In this document: one piece after another, positions 42,324-55,149 of the stretch
How positions within the stretch are numbered: position 1 is the stretch's first letter
How the letters are laid out: every line of letters begins with the position of its first letter
Assembly (NCBI RefSeq): GCF_008923205.2
Contig: NZ_WBMS02000008.1
Coordinates: 186,001-250,000 of the forward strand
Source of the DNA: Actinomadura physcomitrii
Lineage (GTDB): Bacteria > Actinomycetota > Actinomycetes > Streptosporangiales > Streptosporangiaceae
Reading direction: 5' to 3'
DNA: 64,000 bases
Program-made: the position numbers and the translations under genes
The notes under the pieces: model-generated
What the model was told of the DNA's origin: nothing
The model's input: the letters and a program-made list of their open reading frames with translations, nothing else
Databases searched by the model: none

Positions 42324-42806
42324 ATGTCCGCAACGATGACCTCGCACGCAGTCCACTCCGCCGCCCAGGCCGCGCCGGGCCCGCGCCACCGCGCGCTGCC
42401 CGCGCCGCGCCCCGCGCACACGGCGGTCGGGCAGCTGCACGCCGCCCGCATGGGCCTCGCCGAGGCGGCCGAGGCCACCTCGCCCGCCGTCCGCTACGTC
42501 TGCGCCCACCTGGCCGCGCTGCGCGCCGCCGCGGCGGTGCTGGCGTCCAAGGAGCCACTGGAGACCCACCGCCGCGGGCGGCCGCGCAGCGTCTGGGTGC
42601 TGCTGCCCGAGGCCGAGCCCGCGCTGCGCGAGTGGGCCGCGTTCTTCGCCGCCGGCGCCGACAAGCGCGCCGCCGCCGAGGCCGGCCTCCCCCGCGCCGT
42701 CACCCCGCGCGAGGCCGAGGAGCTCCTGCACGACGCCGAGGTCTTCGTCACCCTCGTGGAGAACACTTTGGGCGTCACCAGCCAGCCCACGTTGCCGGCG
42801 TCCTGA
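42324..42806 (+). CDS. SAV_6107-type HEPN domain protein
   Basis: A 160-residue all-helical protein. After a disordered 30-residue start, the HEPN core has AVGQLHAARMGLAEAAEATS, then R57-YVCA-H62, an R-x4-H motif as in HEPN ribonucleases, and a last helix EELLHDAEVFVTLVENTLG. The middle ALREWAAFFAAGADKRAAAE fits the SAV_6107 family known only from actinobacteria. HEPN domains often cut RNA or serve in toxin-antitoxin and stress systems; activity here is inference. GAAGGAGG lies five bases before the ATG. A perfect SOS box and a structured 150-base leader suggest induction by DNA damage. Confidence 0.85.
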   Translation: MSATMTSHAVHSAAQAAPGPRHRALPAPRPAHTAVGQLHAARMGLAEAAEATSPAVRYVCAHLAALRAAAAVLASKEPLETHRRGRPRSVWVLLPEAEPALREWAAFFAAGADKRAAAEAGLPRAVTPREAEELLHDAEVFVTLVENTLGVTSQPTLPAS

Positions 42807-42860
42807 CCCGAGACCCCCTCGAAGGGCCGCCCGACCCTCCCCAGGGCACGGCCCTGCCGC

Positions 42861-42899
42861 GGCCGGGCCGCCGCCATCACCTGGGCGGGCGGCCCGGTC
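42861..42899 (+). terminator. GC-rich hairpin after the HEPN gene
   Basis: GGCCGGGCCGCC pairs with GGCGGCCCGGTC (11 of 12 positions pair, the other is a G-U) across a 15-base loop, 54 bases beyond the stop. It lacks a U-tract. Confidence 0.45.
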
Positions 42900-43049
42900 C
42901 CGGCGTCCATGCACCCCCGACGGCCGCGCCGGTGCCGGTCGCAACCCCCCGAGCCGACCGGTGCCGGCGCGGTCCCACCGCCAGGCGGGGGGCGGCCGGG
43001 GCGGGGGCGGCCGGCCCGGCGGCGATGTGCGCCTTGCATACTTTCTCGA

Positions 43050-44246
43050 ATGCAGAACGACGTGACGCCGCCGCTCGCGGGGCTGCGGGTGATCGAGCTG
43101 TCCAGCTTCGTCGCCTCGCCGCTCGGCGGGATGACCCTCGCCCAGCTCGGCGCGGACGTGATCCGCGTCGACCAGATCGGCGGCGGTCCCGACATCGACC
43201 GGTGGCCGCTCGCCCCGTCCGGCCGCAGCCTGTACTGGGCCGGGCTGAACAAGGGCAAGCGGTCGCTCACCGCGGACCTGCGGTCGGCCGAGGGCCGCGC
43301 CCTCGTCGCCCGGCTGGCCGCCGATGCCGGCGTGGTGCTGACGAACGCGCCGCCCCGCGACGGCCTCGCCTACGAAGCGCTCCGGGAGGCGCGGCCCGAC
43401 CTGATCCACGTCCAGCTCCTCGGCACCCGCGACGGCGGCAACGCCGTGGACTACACGGTGAACGCCGCGGTCGGCCTCCCGTCGATCACCGGGCCGGCCG
43501 GCGGCGCCGAGCCGTCCAACCACGTGCTGCCGGCCTGGGACGTGGCGTGCGGGCTGTACCTCGCGATCGGGCTGCTGGCGGCCGAGCGGCACCGGCTGCG
43601 CACCGGCGAGGGGACGCGGCTGCGGGTCGCGCTGTCCGACGTCGCGCTCGCCACCGCCGGCAACCTCGGCATGCTCGCCGAGGCGCAGCTCGGGCAGGTC
43701 CGGCCGCGGCTCGGCAACCAGCTGTTCGGCGACTTCGGCCGCGACTTCGCCACCGCGGACGGGCGCGTCATGGTCGCCGTCCTCACCGCCCGCCACTGGC
43801 GCGACCTGGTCGCCGCCACCGGTCTCACCGAGGTCGCGGCCGCCCTGGAGCGGGCGCTCGGCGCCGACTTCCGCACCGCGGGCGACCGCTACGCCTACCG
43901 GGACGCGCTCGGCGGCGTCCTCGCACCGTGGTTCGCGTCCCGGACCTGCGCCGAGGTCGAGGACGGTCTGAAGAACACCTCGGTGCTGCGCTCCCGGTAC
44001 CGCGATCTCGCCGAGGTCGCCGCGGGCCTGCACGACGAGCCGCTGATGGGCGAGATCGACCAGCCGGGCATCGGCCGGCACCTCGCCCCGGCGTCCCCGG
44101 TGCGGCTGGGCGACGAGGTCCCCGCCCCGGCGCCCGCGCCGGAGCTGGGGCAGCACACCGCCGAGATCCTCCGCGACGTCCTGGACCTCCCCGACACCGA
44201 GATCGCGGACCTGCGCGCCCGCGGCGTCGTGGGCGAACCCGTGTGA
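43050..44246 (+). CDS. CaiB/BaiF family CoA transferase
   Basis: A 398-residue family III CoA transferase or acyl-CoA racemase. The start region PLAGLRVIELSSFVASPLGGMTLAQLGADVIRVD (read in short blocks: LRVIELSSFVASPLG, LAQLGADVIRVD) is the family signature. The catalytic Asp is in GNAVDYTVNAAVG, and NKGKRSLTADL binds CoA. It moves CoA between carboxylates or racemises 2-methylacyl-CoA; the substrate is unknown. CATACT lies seven bases before the ATG with no ribosome site. It is not in an evident operon. Confidence 0.9.
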   Translation: MQNDVTPPLAGLRVIELSSFVASPLGGMTLAQLGADVIRVDQIGGGPDIDRWPLAPSGRSLYWAGLNKGKRSLTADLRSAEGRALVARLAADAGVVLTNAPPRDGLAYEALREARPDLIHVQLLGTRDGGNAVDYTVNAAVGLPSITGPAGGAEPSNHVLPAWDVACGLYLAIGLLAAERHRLRTGEGTRLRVALSDVALATAGNLGMLAEAQLGQVRPRLGNQLFGDFGRDFATADGRVMVAVLTARHWRDLVAATGLTEVAAALERALGADFRTAGDRYAYRDALGGVLAPWFASRTCAEVEDGLKNTSVLRSRYRDLAEVAAGLHDEPLMGEIDQPGIGRHLAPASPVRLGDEVPAPAPAPELGQHTAEILRDVLDLPDTEIADLRARGVVGEPV

Positions 44247-44331
44247 GCGGCCACCGGTAGGACCAAACCCGCTTTGCCGCTCCTTTGCCCGCCCATGAGA
44301 TCGTCAGGGTGGCGAATCAGAGGAGGGCACG

Positions 44332-45741
44332 GTGACGGCGCGGGGCGGACGAGGGCTGGTGCCGCTGCTGGCGTTCCTCGGCGTGATGGCGTACTCGCTG
44401 TCGATGGCGGTCGTGACGCCGGCGCTCGCGCTGATCCAGCAGGGACTGCACACCACGGCGGCCGGCGCCGCCTGGGCGCTCACGTCGATGACGCTGTCGG
44501 CGGCCGTGGCGACGCCGGTGATCGGCCGGCTCGGCGACCTGTACGGGCCGCGCCGGGTGCTGCTCGCGGTGCTGGTGGTCGCGACCGCCGGCATGGTGAT
44601 CGCGGCGGCGGCCGGGTCGCTCCCGCTGATGCTCTTCGGACGGATGCTGAGCGGGATCGGCGGCGGCGTCTTCCCGCTCGCCTACACGATCATCCGGGAC
44701 GTGTTCCCGCCCGCCCGGACCGCGTCGGCGGTCGGCCTGATGTCGTCCATGCTGGGCCTCGGCGGCGCGGTGTCGTGGTGCCTCGCGGGCCCGGTCATCG
44801 ACCTGCTCGGCTGGCGGTGGCTGCTGTGGGTGCCGGTGGCCGGGCTGGTGCCGGGCGTCCTGCTCGCCTGGTGGATCGTTCCGGCGTCGCAGCCGCGGGA
44901 GGCCGCCCGGGTCGACTGGTGGGGCGCCGCGCTGTTCGCCGGCTGGCTCGTCGCGGCGCTGACCGCGCTCACCGAGGGGATGGACTGGGGCTGGACGTCC
45001 CCGGGCGTCCTCGGCCTGCTCGGCCTCGCCGCGGTGCTCGCGGCGGCCTGGCTGCGGGTCGAGGCCCGCGTCGCCGAGCCCCTCGTCGACCTGCGGCTGA
45101 TGCGGGTCCGCGGCGTCTGGACGGCGAACGCGGCCTCGCTGCTGTCCGGGTACGCGCTGATGGCGGGCGGGCTGCTGTTCCCGCTGCTCGTCCAGCTGCC
45201 CGCGAGCACCGGCTACGGCTTCGGCGGGACGGCCACGCAGGCGGCGCTGCTGCAGCTGCCGGCCAGCGTCGGGATGACGGCGGCGGGGATGACCGCCGGG
45301 CTGCTCGACCGCCGGATCGGGTCCCGCCCGGTCCTGCTCGGCGGGGCGGTGCTGACCGCCGCCGGGTACGCGTTCGTGGTGGTCGAGCACGCGGCGATGT
45401 GGCAGCTCTACGTCGGCGGGCTCGGCCGCGGCGTCGGCCTCGGGTTCGCCTACGCCGCCGTCGCGAACCTCGTCGTCGCGGCCGTCCCGGCGGGGGAGAC
45501 CGGCGTCGCCACCGGCATCAACACCCTGATCCGCACCGTCGGCGCGTCCCTCGGCACGCAGGTCAGCGCCGTGATCGTGGCGGGCCTGCCCGGCGAGCGC
45601 GGCTTCGCCTCCGGGTTCGCGGTCAGCGCCGCCGCCATGGCCGCCGTGCTCCCGCTCGCCCTGCTCGTCCCGCGCCGGGGCCGTTCGGGCGGCCGTGTCC
45701 CGCACCGCGCCGAGCGGCGCCGGACGGCCCCCGTGTCCTGA
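44332..45741 (+). CDS. MFS transporter (DHA2-like, 14 helices)
   Basis: A 469-residue integral membrane protein with about 14 helices. The first helix is LVPLLAFLGVMAYSLSMAVV. The MFS motif appears as GRLGDLYGPRRVLL between helices 2 and 3, and GRMLSGIGGGVFPLAY is typical of helix 4. The central long cytosolic link has PASQPREAARVDWWG. Members export drugs or other small compounds; no substrate is evident. It starts with GTG eight bases after GAGGAGGG. No TetR- or MarR-type regulator is adjacent. Confidence 0.88.
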   Translation: MTARGGRGLVPLLAFLGVMAYSLSMAVVTPALALIQQGLHTTAAGAAWALTSMTLSAAVATPVIGRLGDLYGPRRVLLAVLVVATAGMVIAAAAGSLPLMLFGRMLSGIGGGVFPLAYTIIRDVFPPARTASAVGLMSSMLGLGGAVSWCLAGPVIDLLGWRWLLWVPVAGLVPGVLLAWWIVPASQPREAARVDWWGAALFAGWLVAALTALTEGMDWGWTSPGVLGLLGLAAVLAAAWLRVEARVAEPLVDLRLMRVRGVWTANAASLLSGYALMAGGLLFPLLVQLPASTGYGFGGTATQAALLQLPASVGMTAAGMTAGLLDRRIGSRPVLLGGAVLTAAGYAFVVVEHAAMWQLYVGGLGRGVGLGFAYAAVANLVVAAVPAGETGVATGINTLIRTVGASLGTQVSAVIVAGLPGERGFASGFAVSAAAMAAVLPLALLVPRRGRSGGRVPHRAERRRTAPVS

Positions 45742-45903
45742 CACGGCGCGGTGGACGCAGAGTGATGGCTGCGGCCGGCGGGCCGCGGGAACCGGCGTGT
45801 GCGGGAGAGGCCGCCGCGTTTTTCCGGGAAATTTCCCGCCTTGGGGGAATCCGGGCGGAATCGCTATCGAGTTCCGCGCCGCCCGCCGGGCGCGCGGCGG
45901 AAA

Positions 45904-45938
45904 CGGAACGGGGCCCGGCGGTGCCGGGCCCCGTTCCG
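45904..45938 (-). terminator. bldD terminator hairpin
   Basis: A perfect 16-bp stem (CGGAACGGGGCCCGGC with its complement) and a 3-base loop lie 23 bases beyond the bldD stop. On the minus strand it is followed by GTTTCC, a short U-run. Read on the plus strand it could also stop MFS read-through. Confidence 0.8.
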
Positions 45939-45961
45939 CTGGAAACAGGCGGTGCGGTCGA

Positions 45962-46456
45962 TCAGAACGACTCGACGGCGCGGCGCGCCTCCGGGTCGAG
46001 CACGCCCCAGGTGATGAGCTCCTCGGTCAGCTCGGTCGGGGACTTGTCATAGATGACCGCCAGGGAGCGCAGGTCTTCCTGGCGGATGGACAGGACCTTT
46101 CCGTTGTAGTCGCCCCGCTGGCTCTGGATCGTCGCGGCGTAACGGGCGAGAGGACCGGCCTTGTCCTTCGGAAGCTGCTGCAGCCGCTCAAGGTCGATGA
46201 CGAGCTTGGGCGTGGGCCCGAGCGGGCTCGGCGCGGCTCCGCCGGGCAGCAACTCGGAAACCGGCACGCCGTAGAAATCGGCGAGCTCGGCCAGCTTCTG
46301 AACGGTGACGGCGCGGTCGCCCCGCTCGTACGAACCCACGACGACGGCCTTCCAGCGGCCGCGGGACTTCTCCTCCACACCGTGCAGCGACAGCCCCTGC
46401 TGGGTGCGGATGGCGCGCAGGCGCGCGCCGAGAGCCTTAGCGTATTCAGACGGCAT
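45962..46456 (-). CDS. bldD: BldD, c-di-GMP-responsive developmental regulator
   Basis: A 164-residue repressor that holds back sporulation and secondary metabolism genes. Residues 1-75 form an HTH_XRE domain (GARLRAIRTQQGLSLHGVEE, YERGDRAVTVQKLAELA). The C-terminal domain has the c-di-GMP signature R114-G-D116 and R125-Q-E-D128 separated by eight residues, at the same numbers as in Streptomyces BldD. It should therefore bind tetrameric c-di-GMP and dimerise on DNA. It is divergent from the pyr operon and stands next to it, as in other actinomycetes. Confidence 0.95.
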   Translation of the reverse strand: MPSEYAKALGARLRAIRTQQGLSLHGVEEKSRGRWKAVVVGSYERGDRAVTVQKLAELADFYGVPVSELLPGGAAPSPLGPTPKLVIDLERLQQLPKDKAGPLARYAATIQSQRGDYNGKVLSIRQEDLRSLAVIYDKSPTELTEELITWGVLDPEARRAVESF

Positions 46457-46834
46457 TTGCGGCCCCCCAGGCTCACTTTCGTCGTCGTTGGACCCCGGCG
46501 CATGCCGGGGGGAGACAGATTCCCGGAGCCTTTGGGGCCCAAGACCCTGTCCCCAGGGATGGTTACGGACAGTGACGGTAAAACGGTGAGGGCCCTAGGT
46601 CAAGCTGATTGGAAAAAAGCGGTCGAATCCGCAGGTCTCGATCCGGGCCGTCCGGATCCCCGCAACCCCCGCCGGGCGGGGCCGCGCGGGCCCGCGCGAG
46701 GCCGCCGGACGGCCGTGCGCGCGGGCCGAGTGTGACCCCTCTCACCCCGTCTCACCAGGCAAGACGCAGCCGGTCCCGGTGCGGGGCAGCCGGGCCCGGC
46801 TGCTACCGTGTCCGGGACACAACGTCCTTTAATA
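46457..46834. other. Divergent bldD-pyrR intergenic region, promoter part
   Basis: The stretch holds the long bldD leader on one side and the pyrR promoter on the other. TACCGT at 46804-46809 is a good -10 for pyrR and gives a leader of about 50 bases. No further RNA element or gene was recognised, and BldD operators could not be placed with confidence. Confidence 0.45.
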
Positions 46835-46852
46835 CCCGTCCCGTGAGGCGGG
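46835..46852 (+). promoter_or_regulatory. PyrR-binding RNA hairpin
   Basis: CCCG-TCCCGTGAGG-CGGG folds with a CCCG/CGGG stem and carries the loop sequence UCCnGnGAGG of PyrR-binding loops. It ends two bases before the AGGAGG ribosome site of pyrR, so PyrR with UMP would block translation of the first gene, as described for mycobacteria. Confidence 0.7.
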
Positions 46853-46865
46853 AAAGGAGGTTTCG

Positions 46866-47489
46866 GTGGTGAATGCTGCCTCCAGGCCGGATCGGCCTGC
46901 GGGGGCGCGCGCGGAGACCGATCGCCGGCCCAAGGCCGTTCTGGAGGGTCCCGACATCAGGCGCGCGCTGACCCGGATCGCGCACGAGATCCTCGAACGC
47001 ACCAAGGGCGGGCACGACGTCCTGCTGCTCGGCATCCAGACCCGCGGCGTGACGCTCGCCGAGCGGCTCGCCGGGCTGCTGCACGACGTCGAGGGCCGCC
47101 CGGTGCCGTGGGGCTCCCTCGACGTGACCATGTACCGCGACGACCTGCGCATGCGTCCCGCGCGCGCTCTCGGCCGCACCGAGCTGCCCTCCGACGGGAT
47201 CGACGACCGCGTCGTCGTGCTGGTCGACGACGTGCTGTTCTCCGGCCGGACGGTCCGCGCCGCGCTCGACGCGCTCAACGACCTCGGGCGGCCGCGCGCC
47301 GTGCAGCTCGCCGTCCTGGTGGATCGCGGGCACCGGGAGCTGCCCATCCGCGCCGACTACGTGGGCAAGAACCTGCCCACCTCGATGCGCGAGAACGTGA
47401 AGGTGCTGCTGGCCGAGAACGACGGCCGCGACGCCGTGCTGCTCGGCCCCGCGGCGGGGGCGCCCGTCCCGGCGGAGGGAGCCAGGTGA
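46866..47489 (+). CDS. pyrR: Bifunctional pyr operon regulator / uracil phosphoribosyltransferase PyrR
   Basis: A 207-residue protein of the phosphoribosyltransferase fold that binds RNA when UMP is high. The PRPP loop [18 protein letters not shown] is intact, and [17 protein letters not shown] and DVTMYRDDL are typical PyrR blocks. The first 20 residues are a disordered extension. GTGs at 46866 and 46869 are both possible starts after AGGAGG. It opens the pyr operon, and its stop overlaps the pyrB start (GTGA). A PyrR-type RNA loop lies directly before its own ribosome site. Confidence 0.94.
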   Translation: MVNAASRPDRPAGARAETDRRPKAVLEGPDIRRALTRIAHEILERTKGGHDVLLLGIQTRGVTLAERLAGLLHDVEGRPVPWGSLDVTMYRDDLRMRPARALGRTELPSDGIDDRVVVLVDDVLFSGRTVRAALDALNDLGRPRAVQLAVLVDRGHRELPIRADYVGKNLPTSMRENVKVLLAENDGRDAVLLGPAAGAPVPAEGAR

Positions 47490-48427
47490 AACGCCATCTG
47501 ATCTCGGCGGCCGACCTGACCCGCGACGACGCGCTGCTGGTGCTGGACACGGCCGAGGAGCTCGCGCAGATCGCCAGCCGCGCCGTCAAGAAGCTGCCGA
47601 CGCTGCGCGGCCGGACGGTCGTCAACCTGTTCTTCGAGGACTCCACCCGCACCCGGATCTCGTTCGAGGCCGCCGCCAAGCGGCTGTCCGCCGACGTGAT
47701 CAACTTCTCCGCGAAGGGGTCCAGCGTGTCCAAGGGCGAGAGCCTGAAGGACACCGCGCTCACCCTGGAGGCGATGGGCGCCGACGGCGTCGTCATCCGG
47801 CACGGCGCGTCCGGGGCGCCGCACCGGCTGGCCGGCTGGGTGCGGGGCAGCGTCGTCAACGCCGGCGACGGCACCCACGAGCACCCGACGCAGGCGCTGC
47901 TGGACGCGTTCACGATGCGCAAGCGGCTCGGCGACCTGGAGGGCCGCCGCGTCACGATCGTCGGCGACGTCCTGCACAGCCGGGTGGCACGCTCCAACGT
48001 GCTGCTGCTGACCACGCTCGGCGCGGACGTCACCGTCGTCGCGCCGCCGACGCTGCTGCCGGTCGCGATCGACACCTGGCCCTGCTCGGTCTCCTACGAC
48101 CTGGACGGCGTGCTCCCCAAGAGCGACGTGATCATGATGCTGCGCGTCCAGCAGGAGCGGATGAACGCCGCGTACTTCCCGACGGTGCGCGAGTACAGCC
48201 GCCGCTACGGGCTGGACGCCGAGCGCATGGCGGCGCTGCCCGACCACGCGATCGTCATGCACCCCGGCCCGATGAACCGCGGCGTCGAGATCGCCGCGGA
48301 GGTCGCCGACTCCGTCCGCTCCACGATCGTCGAGCAGGTCGCCAACGGCGTCAGCGCCCGCATGGCGGTCCTGTACCTGCTGCTCGGAGGCTCCGAGCCC
48401 GCGATCGGCCAGGAGGTCTCCCAGTGA
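47486..48427 (+). CDS. pyrB: Aspartate carbamoyltransferase catalytic subunit
   Basis: A 313-residue enzyme that joins carbamoyl phosphate and aspartate. The carbamoyl-phosphate motif [12 protein letters not shown], the [16 protein letters not shown] block and a later [13 protein letters not shown] are typical. MLRVQQERM holds the aspartate-binding Arg. There is no pyrI regulatory subunit gene. It starts with GTG inside the pyrR stop and overlaps pyrC by four bases. Confidence 0.95.
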   Translation: MKRHLISAADLTRDDALLVLDTAEELAQIASRAVKKLPTLRGRTVVNLFFEDSTRTRISFEAAAKRLSADVINFSAKGSSVSKGESLKDTALTLEAMGADGVVIRHGASGAPHRLAGWVRGSVVNAGDGTHEHPTQALLDAFTMRKRLGDLEGRRVTIVGDVLHSRVARSNVLLLTTLGADVTVVAPPTLLPVAIDTWPCSVSYDLDGVLPKSDVIMMLRVQQERMNAAYFPTVREYSRRYGLDAERMAALPDHAIVMHPGPMNRGVEIAAEVADSVRSTIVEQVANGVSARMAVLYLLLGGSEPAIGQEVSQ

Positions 48428-49710
48428 GCACGTACATCATCAAGGGCGCCCGGATCCTCGGCGGCGAGCCCGCCGACCTCCTCGTCCGCGACGGCGTCAT
48501 CGCCGAGACCGGGACCGGCCTCGACGGGTCCGGCGCGCAGGTCGTCGACGCGGCGGGCCTCGTCGCGCTGCCCGGCCTGGTCGACCTGCACACCCACCTG
48601 CGCGAGCCCGGCCGCGAGGACGCCGAGACCGTCGAGTCCGGCACGAAGGCGGCGGCGATGGGCGGCTATACGGCCGTCCACGCGATGGCCAACACCGACC
48701 CGGTCGCCGACACCGCCGGCGTCGTCGAGCAGGTGTGGCGGCTCGGCCGCGAGGCCGGGTACTGCGACGTCCAGCCCGTCGGGGCGGTGACCCGCGGGAT
48801 CGCCGGCGAGCAGCTCGCCGAGCTCGGCGCGATGGCCGACTCCGCCGCCGCGGTCCGGGTGTTCTCCGACGACGGGCACTGCGTGTCCGACGCGGTGATC
48901 ATGCGGCGGGCGCTGGAGTACGTGAAGGCGTTCGACGGCGTCGTCGCGCAGCACGCGCAGGAGCCCCGGCTCACCGAGGGCGCGCAGATGAACGAGGGCG
49001 AGATGTCGGCGGCGCTCGGGCTGCGCGGCTGGCCCGCGGTCGCCGAGGAGGCGATCATCGCCCGGGACGTGCTGCTCGCCCAGCACGTCGGGTCGCGGCT
49101 GCACGTCTGCCACGTCTCCACCGCCGGCTCGGTGGAGATCATCCGGTGGGCGAAGAGCAAGGGCTGCCCGGTGACCGCCGAGGTCACCCCGCACCACCTG
49201 CTGCTCGACGACGGCAAGGCCGGCACCTACGACCCGATCTTCAAGGTCAACCCGCCGCTGCGCACCGCCGACGACGTCACCGCGCTGCGGCACGCGCTCG
49301 CCGACGGCACCATCGACTGCGTCGCCACCGACCACGCCCCGCACCCGGTCGAGGCCAAGGAGACCGAGTGGGCGGTCGCCGCGATGGGCATGATCGGGCT
49401 TGAGACGGCGCTGCCGGCCGTCCAGGAGGCGATGGTCGAGACCGGCCTGCTGGACTGGGCCGGGGTCGCCGACCGCATGTCGCACCGTCCCGCCGAGATC
49501 GGCCGCCTTTCCGGACAGGGTCGTCCGCTGGAGGCAGGTTCGCCCGCCAACATCACGCTGTACGACCCGTCGCCGCGCCGCGCGGTGGACCCGTCCGCGA
49601 TGACGTCCAAGAGCCGCAACACCCCGTTCGCGGGGCTGGAGTTGCCGGGCCGGGTCGTCGCGACGTTCCTGCGCGGCGAGCCGACCGTCCTGGAAGGGAA
49701 GCTTCAGTGA
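48424..49710 (+). CDS. pyrC: Dihydroorotase (class I)
   Basis: A 428-residue zinc amidohydrolase that cyclises carbamoyl aspartate. The metal motif [10 protein letters not shown] is near residue 57, HAMANTDPV follows, and [20 protein letters not shown] and [10 protein letters not shown] hold the other histidines and the catalytic Asp. Length and motifs are class I, an active enzyme rather than a pseudo-dihydroorotase. It overlaps pyrB and carA by four bases each. The small membrane gene found between pyrC and carA in mycobacteria is absent. Confidence 0.95.
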   Translation: MSTYIIKGARILGGEPADLLVRDGVIAETGTGLDGSGAQVVDAAGLVALPGLVDLHTHLREPGREDAETVESGTKAAAMGGYTAVHAMANTDPVADTAGVVEQVWRLGREAGYCDVQPVGAVTRGIAGEQLAELGAMADSAAAVRVFSDDGHCVSDAVIMRRALEYVKAFDGVVAQHAQEPRLTEGAQMNEGEMSAALGLRGWPAVAEEAIIARDVLLAQHVGSRLHVCHVSTAGSVEIIRWAKSKGCPVTAEVTPHHLLLDDGKAGTYDPIFKVNPPLRTADDVTALRHALADGTIDCVATDHAPHPVEAKETEWAVAAMGMIGLETALPAVQEAMVETGLLDWAGVADRMSHRPAEIGRLSGQGRPLEAGSPANITLYDPSPRRAVDPSAMTSKSRNTPFAGLELPGRVVATFLRGEPTVLEGKLQ

Positions 49711-50824
49711 CCCCTGCACTGCTCGTTCTGGAGGACGGCAGGGTCTTCCGCGGGACCGCCTACGGCGCCACGGGGGAGACCTTCGGCGAGATGGTCTTCA
49801 ACACCGGCATGACCGGCTACCAGGAGACGCTCACCGACCCCTCGTACGCCCGCCAGATCGTCGCGATGACGGCCCCCCACATCGGCAACACCGGCGTCAA
49901 CGCCGAGGACCCGGAGTCGGCGCGCATCCAGGTCGCCGGCTACGTGGTGCGCGAGCCCGCGCGCGTGGCGTCCAACTGGCGCGCGACCGGCTCGCTCGGG
50001 TCTGCGCTGCGCGAGCAGGGGGTCGTCGGCATCGCGGTCCCCGGCACCCGCGCGCTGACGCGGCACCTGCGCGACAGGGGCGCGATGCGCGCCGCGATCT
50101 TCAGCGGCCCGGACGCCCTCGCCCCCGGCGAGGACGCGCTGGTGGAGCGCGTCCGGCGGAGCCCGTCGATGGAGGGCGCCGACCTCGCCCGCGACGTGTC
50201 CGCCGCCGAGCCCTACGTCGTCGCGGCGCGGGGCGGGAAGCGCTACACCGTCGCCGCCGTCGACCTCGGCATCAAGGCGATGACGCCGTACCGGATGTCC
50301 GAGCGGGGCTGCGAGGTCCACGTGCTGCCCGCGGGCAGCACCGCCGAGGACATCCTCGCGCTGGACCCCGACGGGGTGTTCTTCTCCAACGGCCCCGGCG
50401 ACCCCGCCGCCGCCGGCTACGCGGTCGACGCGCTGCGCGGCGTCCTGGACGCCGGCAAGCCGTTCTTCGGCATCTGCTTCGGCAACCAGATCTTCGGGCG
50501 CGCGCTCGGCCTCGGCACCTACAAGCTGCGGTTCGGGCACCGGGGCATCAACCAGCCCGTCCAGGACAAGGCGACCGGCAAGGTCGACGTGTCCGCGCAC
50601 AACCACGGGTTCGCCGTGGACGCGCCCACCGACGGCCCGTTCGACACCCCGTACGGCCGCGCCGAGGTCAGCCACGTGAACCTCAACGACGGCTGCGTCG
50701 AGGGGCTGCGGCTCCTGGACCGTCCGGCGTTCAGCGTCCAGTACCACCCGGAGGCCGCGGCCGGCCCGCACGACGCGTCCGGGCTCTTCGACCGTTTCTG
50801 CGAGATCATGGAGGCGTCGAAGTA

Positions 50825-50825
<1 letters not shown>
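49707..50825 (+). CDS. carA: Carbamoyl phosphate synthase small subunit
   Basis: A 372-residue glutamine amidotransferase subunit that supplies ammonia to CarB. The N-terminal domain has [17 protein letters not shown]. The class I amidotransferase domain has [14 protein letters not shown] with the catalytic Cys, GHRGINQPV, and [12 protein letters not shown] with the His-Glu pair. It overlaps pyrC by four bases (GTGA) and carB by one (TAATG). Confidence 0.95.
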
Positions 50826-54193
<3,368 letters not shown>

Positions 54194-54261
54194 CAGCCGC
54201 CGCGCGGGCGGGGCCGCCGGTCCCGCCCGCCGCGGCGGACGCGACGAGGAGAGGGAGACGG

Positions 54262-55149
54262 GTGTCCGACACGCCGGTGCAGACGTCGGCGACGGTCCTC
54301 ACGGTCCGCCAGGTGCAGGACTACCACGCGATGACGCTGGTGGCGCCCGCCATCGCCGAGCGGTTCCGGCCCGGCCAGTTCGTGGCCGTCGCCGTCGGCG
54401 GCGAGCACACCGCCCGGCTGGTCCGCCGCTGCTTCGGCGTCCACCAGGTCCAGTCCGACTACGGCGGCACCGTCGAGGTGGTGTTCGCCGACACCGAGCC
54501 CGGCACCGGCTGGCTCGCCGGCCGCCGCGCCCGCGACCAGCTCGACCTGCTCGGCCCCCTCGGCCGCCCGTTCCGGCTGCCCCGCGACCCCGTCAGCTGC
54601 CTGCTGGCCGCCGGCGGCCCCGGCGGCGCCGCGGTGTTCGCGCTCGCCGACACGCTGGTGCGGCGCGGCTGCCAGGTCCACTTCGTGCTCGCCGGCCCGT
54701 CCGCCAAGCAGGTGTTCGGCTCCCGGATGGCGCAGCGCATCGGCGACACCGCCACCGTCGTCACCGAGGACGGCTCGCTCGGCGAGAAGGGCACCATGAG
54801 CGACGTGCTGCCCCGCGTCGTCCAGGAGACCGGCGCCGACGTCGTCTACGCCTGCGGCCCCACCGGGCTGCTGCGCGCGGTCACCCGCGTCGCCGGCGAG
54901 TTCGGGCTGCCGTCCCAGGTGTCGGTCGAGGAGTTCCTGCAGCGCACCGGCGCCTGCGGCATCGGCGTCTGCATGACCTGCATGCTGCCCCTCCACGGCG
55001 ACGACGGCGTCACGCGCATGGTCCGCGCCTGCGCCGACGGGCCCGTCCTGCGCGGCGACCGCGTCCGCTGGGGCGACCTCGGCACCATCCCGTTCGACGC
55101 GCTCGGCGCGCCGCGCGTCCTCAGCGTCACGGAAGGAGGCCCCAAGTGA
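54262..55149 (+). CDS. pyrK: Dihydroorotate dehydrogenase electron transfer subunit PyrK
   Basis: A 295-residue FAD and [2Fe-2S] protein that passes electrons from dihydroorotate dehydrogenase to NAD. FAD-binding blocks are RPGQFVAVAV and RRCFGVH; the NAD part has LLAAGGPGGAAVFALAD. The iron-sulfur cysteines are in GACGIGVCMTCMLP and RACADGPV. GTG 54262 is chosen for the GAGGAGAGGGAG upstream; the frame is open back to a GTG at 54190 that overlaps the carB stop, which would add 24 residues. The final GTGA overlaps pyrD. Confidence 0.92.
   Translation: MSDTPVQTSATVLTVRQVQDYHAMTLVAPAIAERFRPGQFVAVAVGGEHTARLVRRCFGVHQVQSDYGGTVEVVFADTEPGTGWLAGRRARDQLDLLGPLGRPFRLPRDPVSCLLAAGGPGGAAVFALADTLVRRGCQVHFVLAGPSAKQVFGSRMAQRIGDTATVVTEDGSLGEKGTMSDVLPRVVQETGADVVYACGPTGLLRAVTRVAGEFGLPSQVSVEEFLQRTGACGIGVCMTCMLPLHGDDGVTRMVRACADGPVLRGDRVRWGDLGTIPFDALGAPRVLSVTEGGPK

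Noticed and set aside
46457..46620. BldD autoregulatory operator upstream of bldD
   Set aside because: Short AGTGA/TCAC-like pieces are present, but none forms a convincing BldD box, so no site is claimed.
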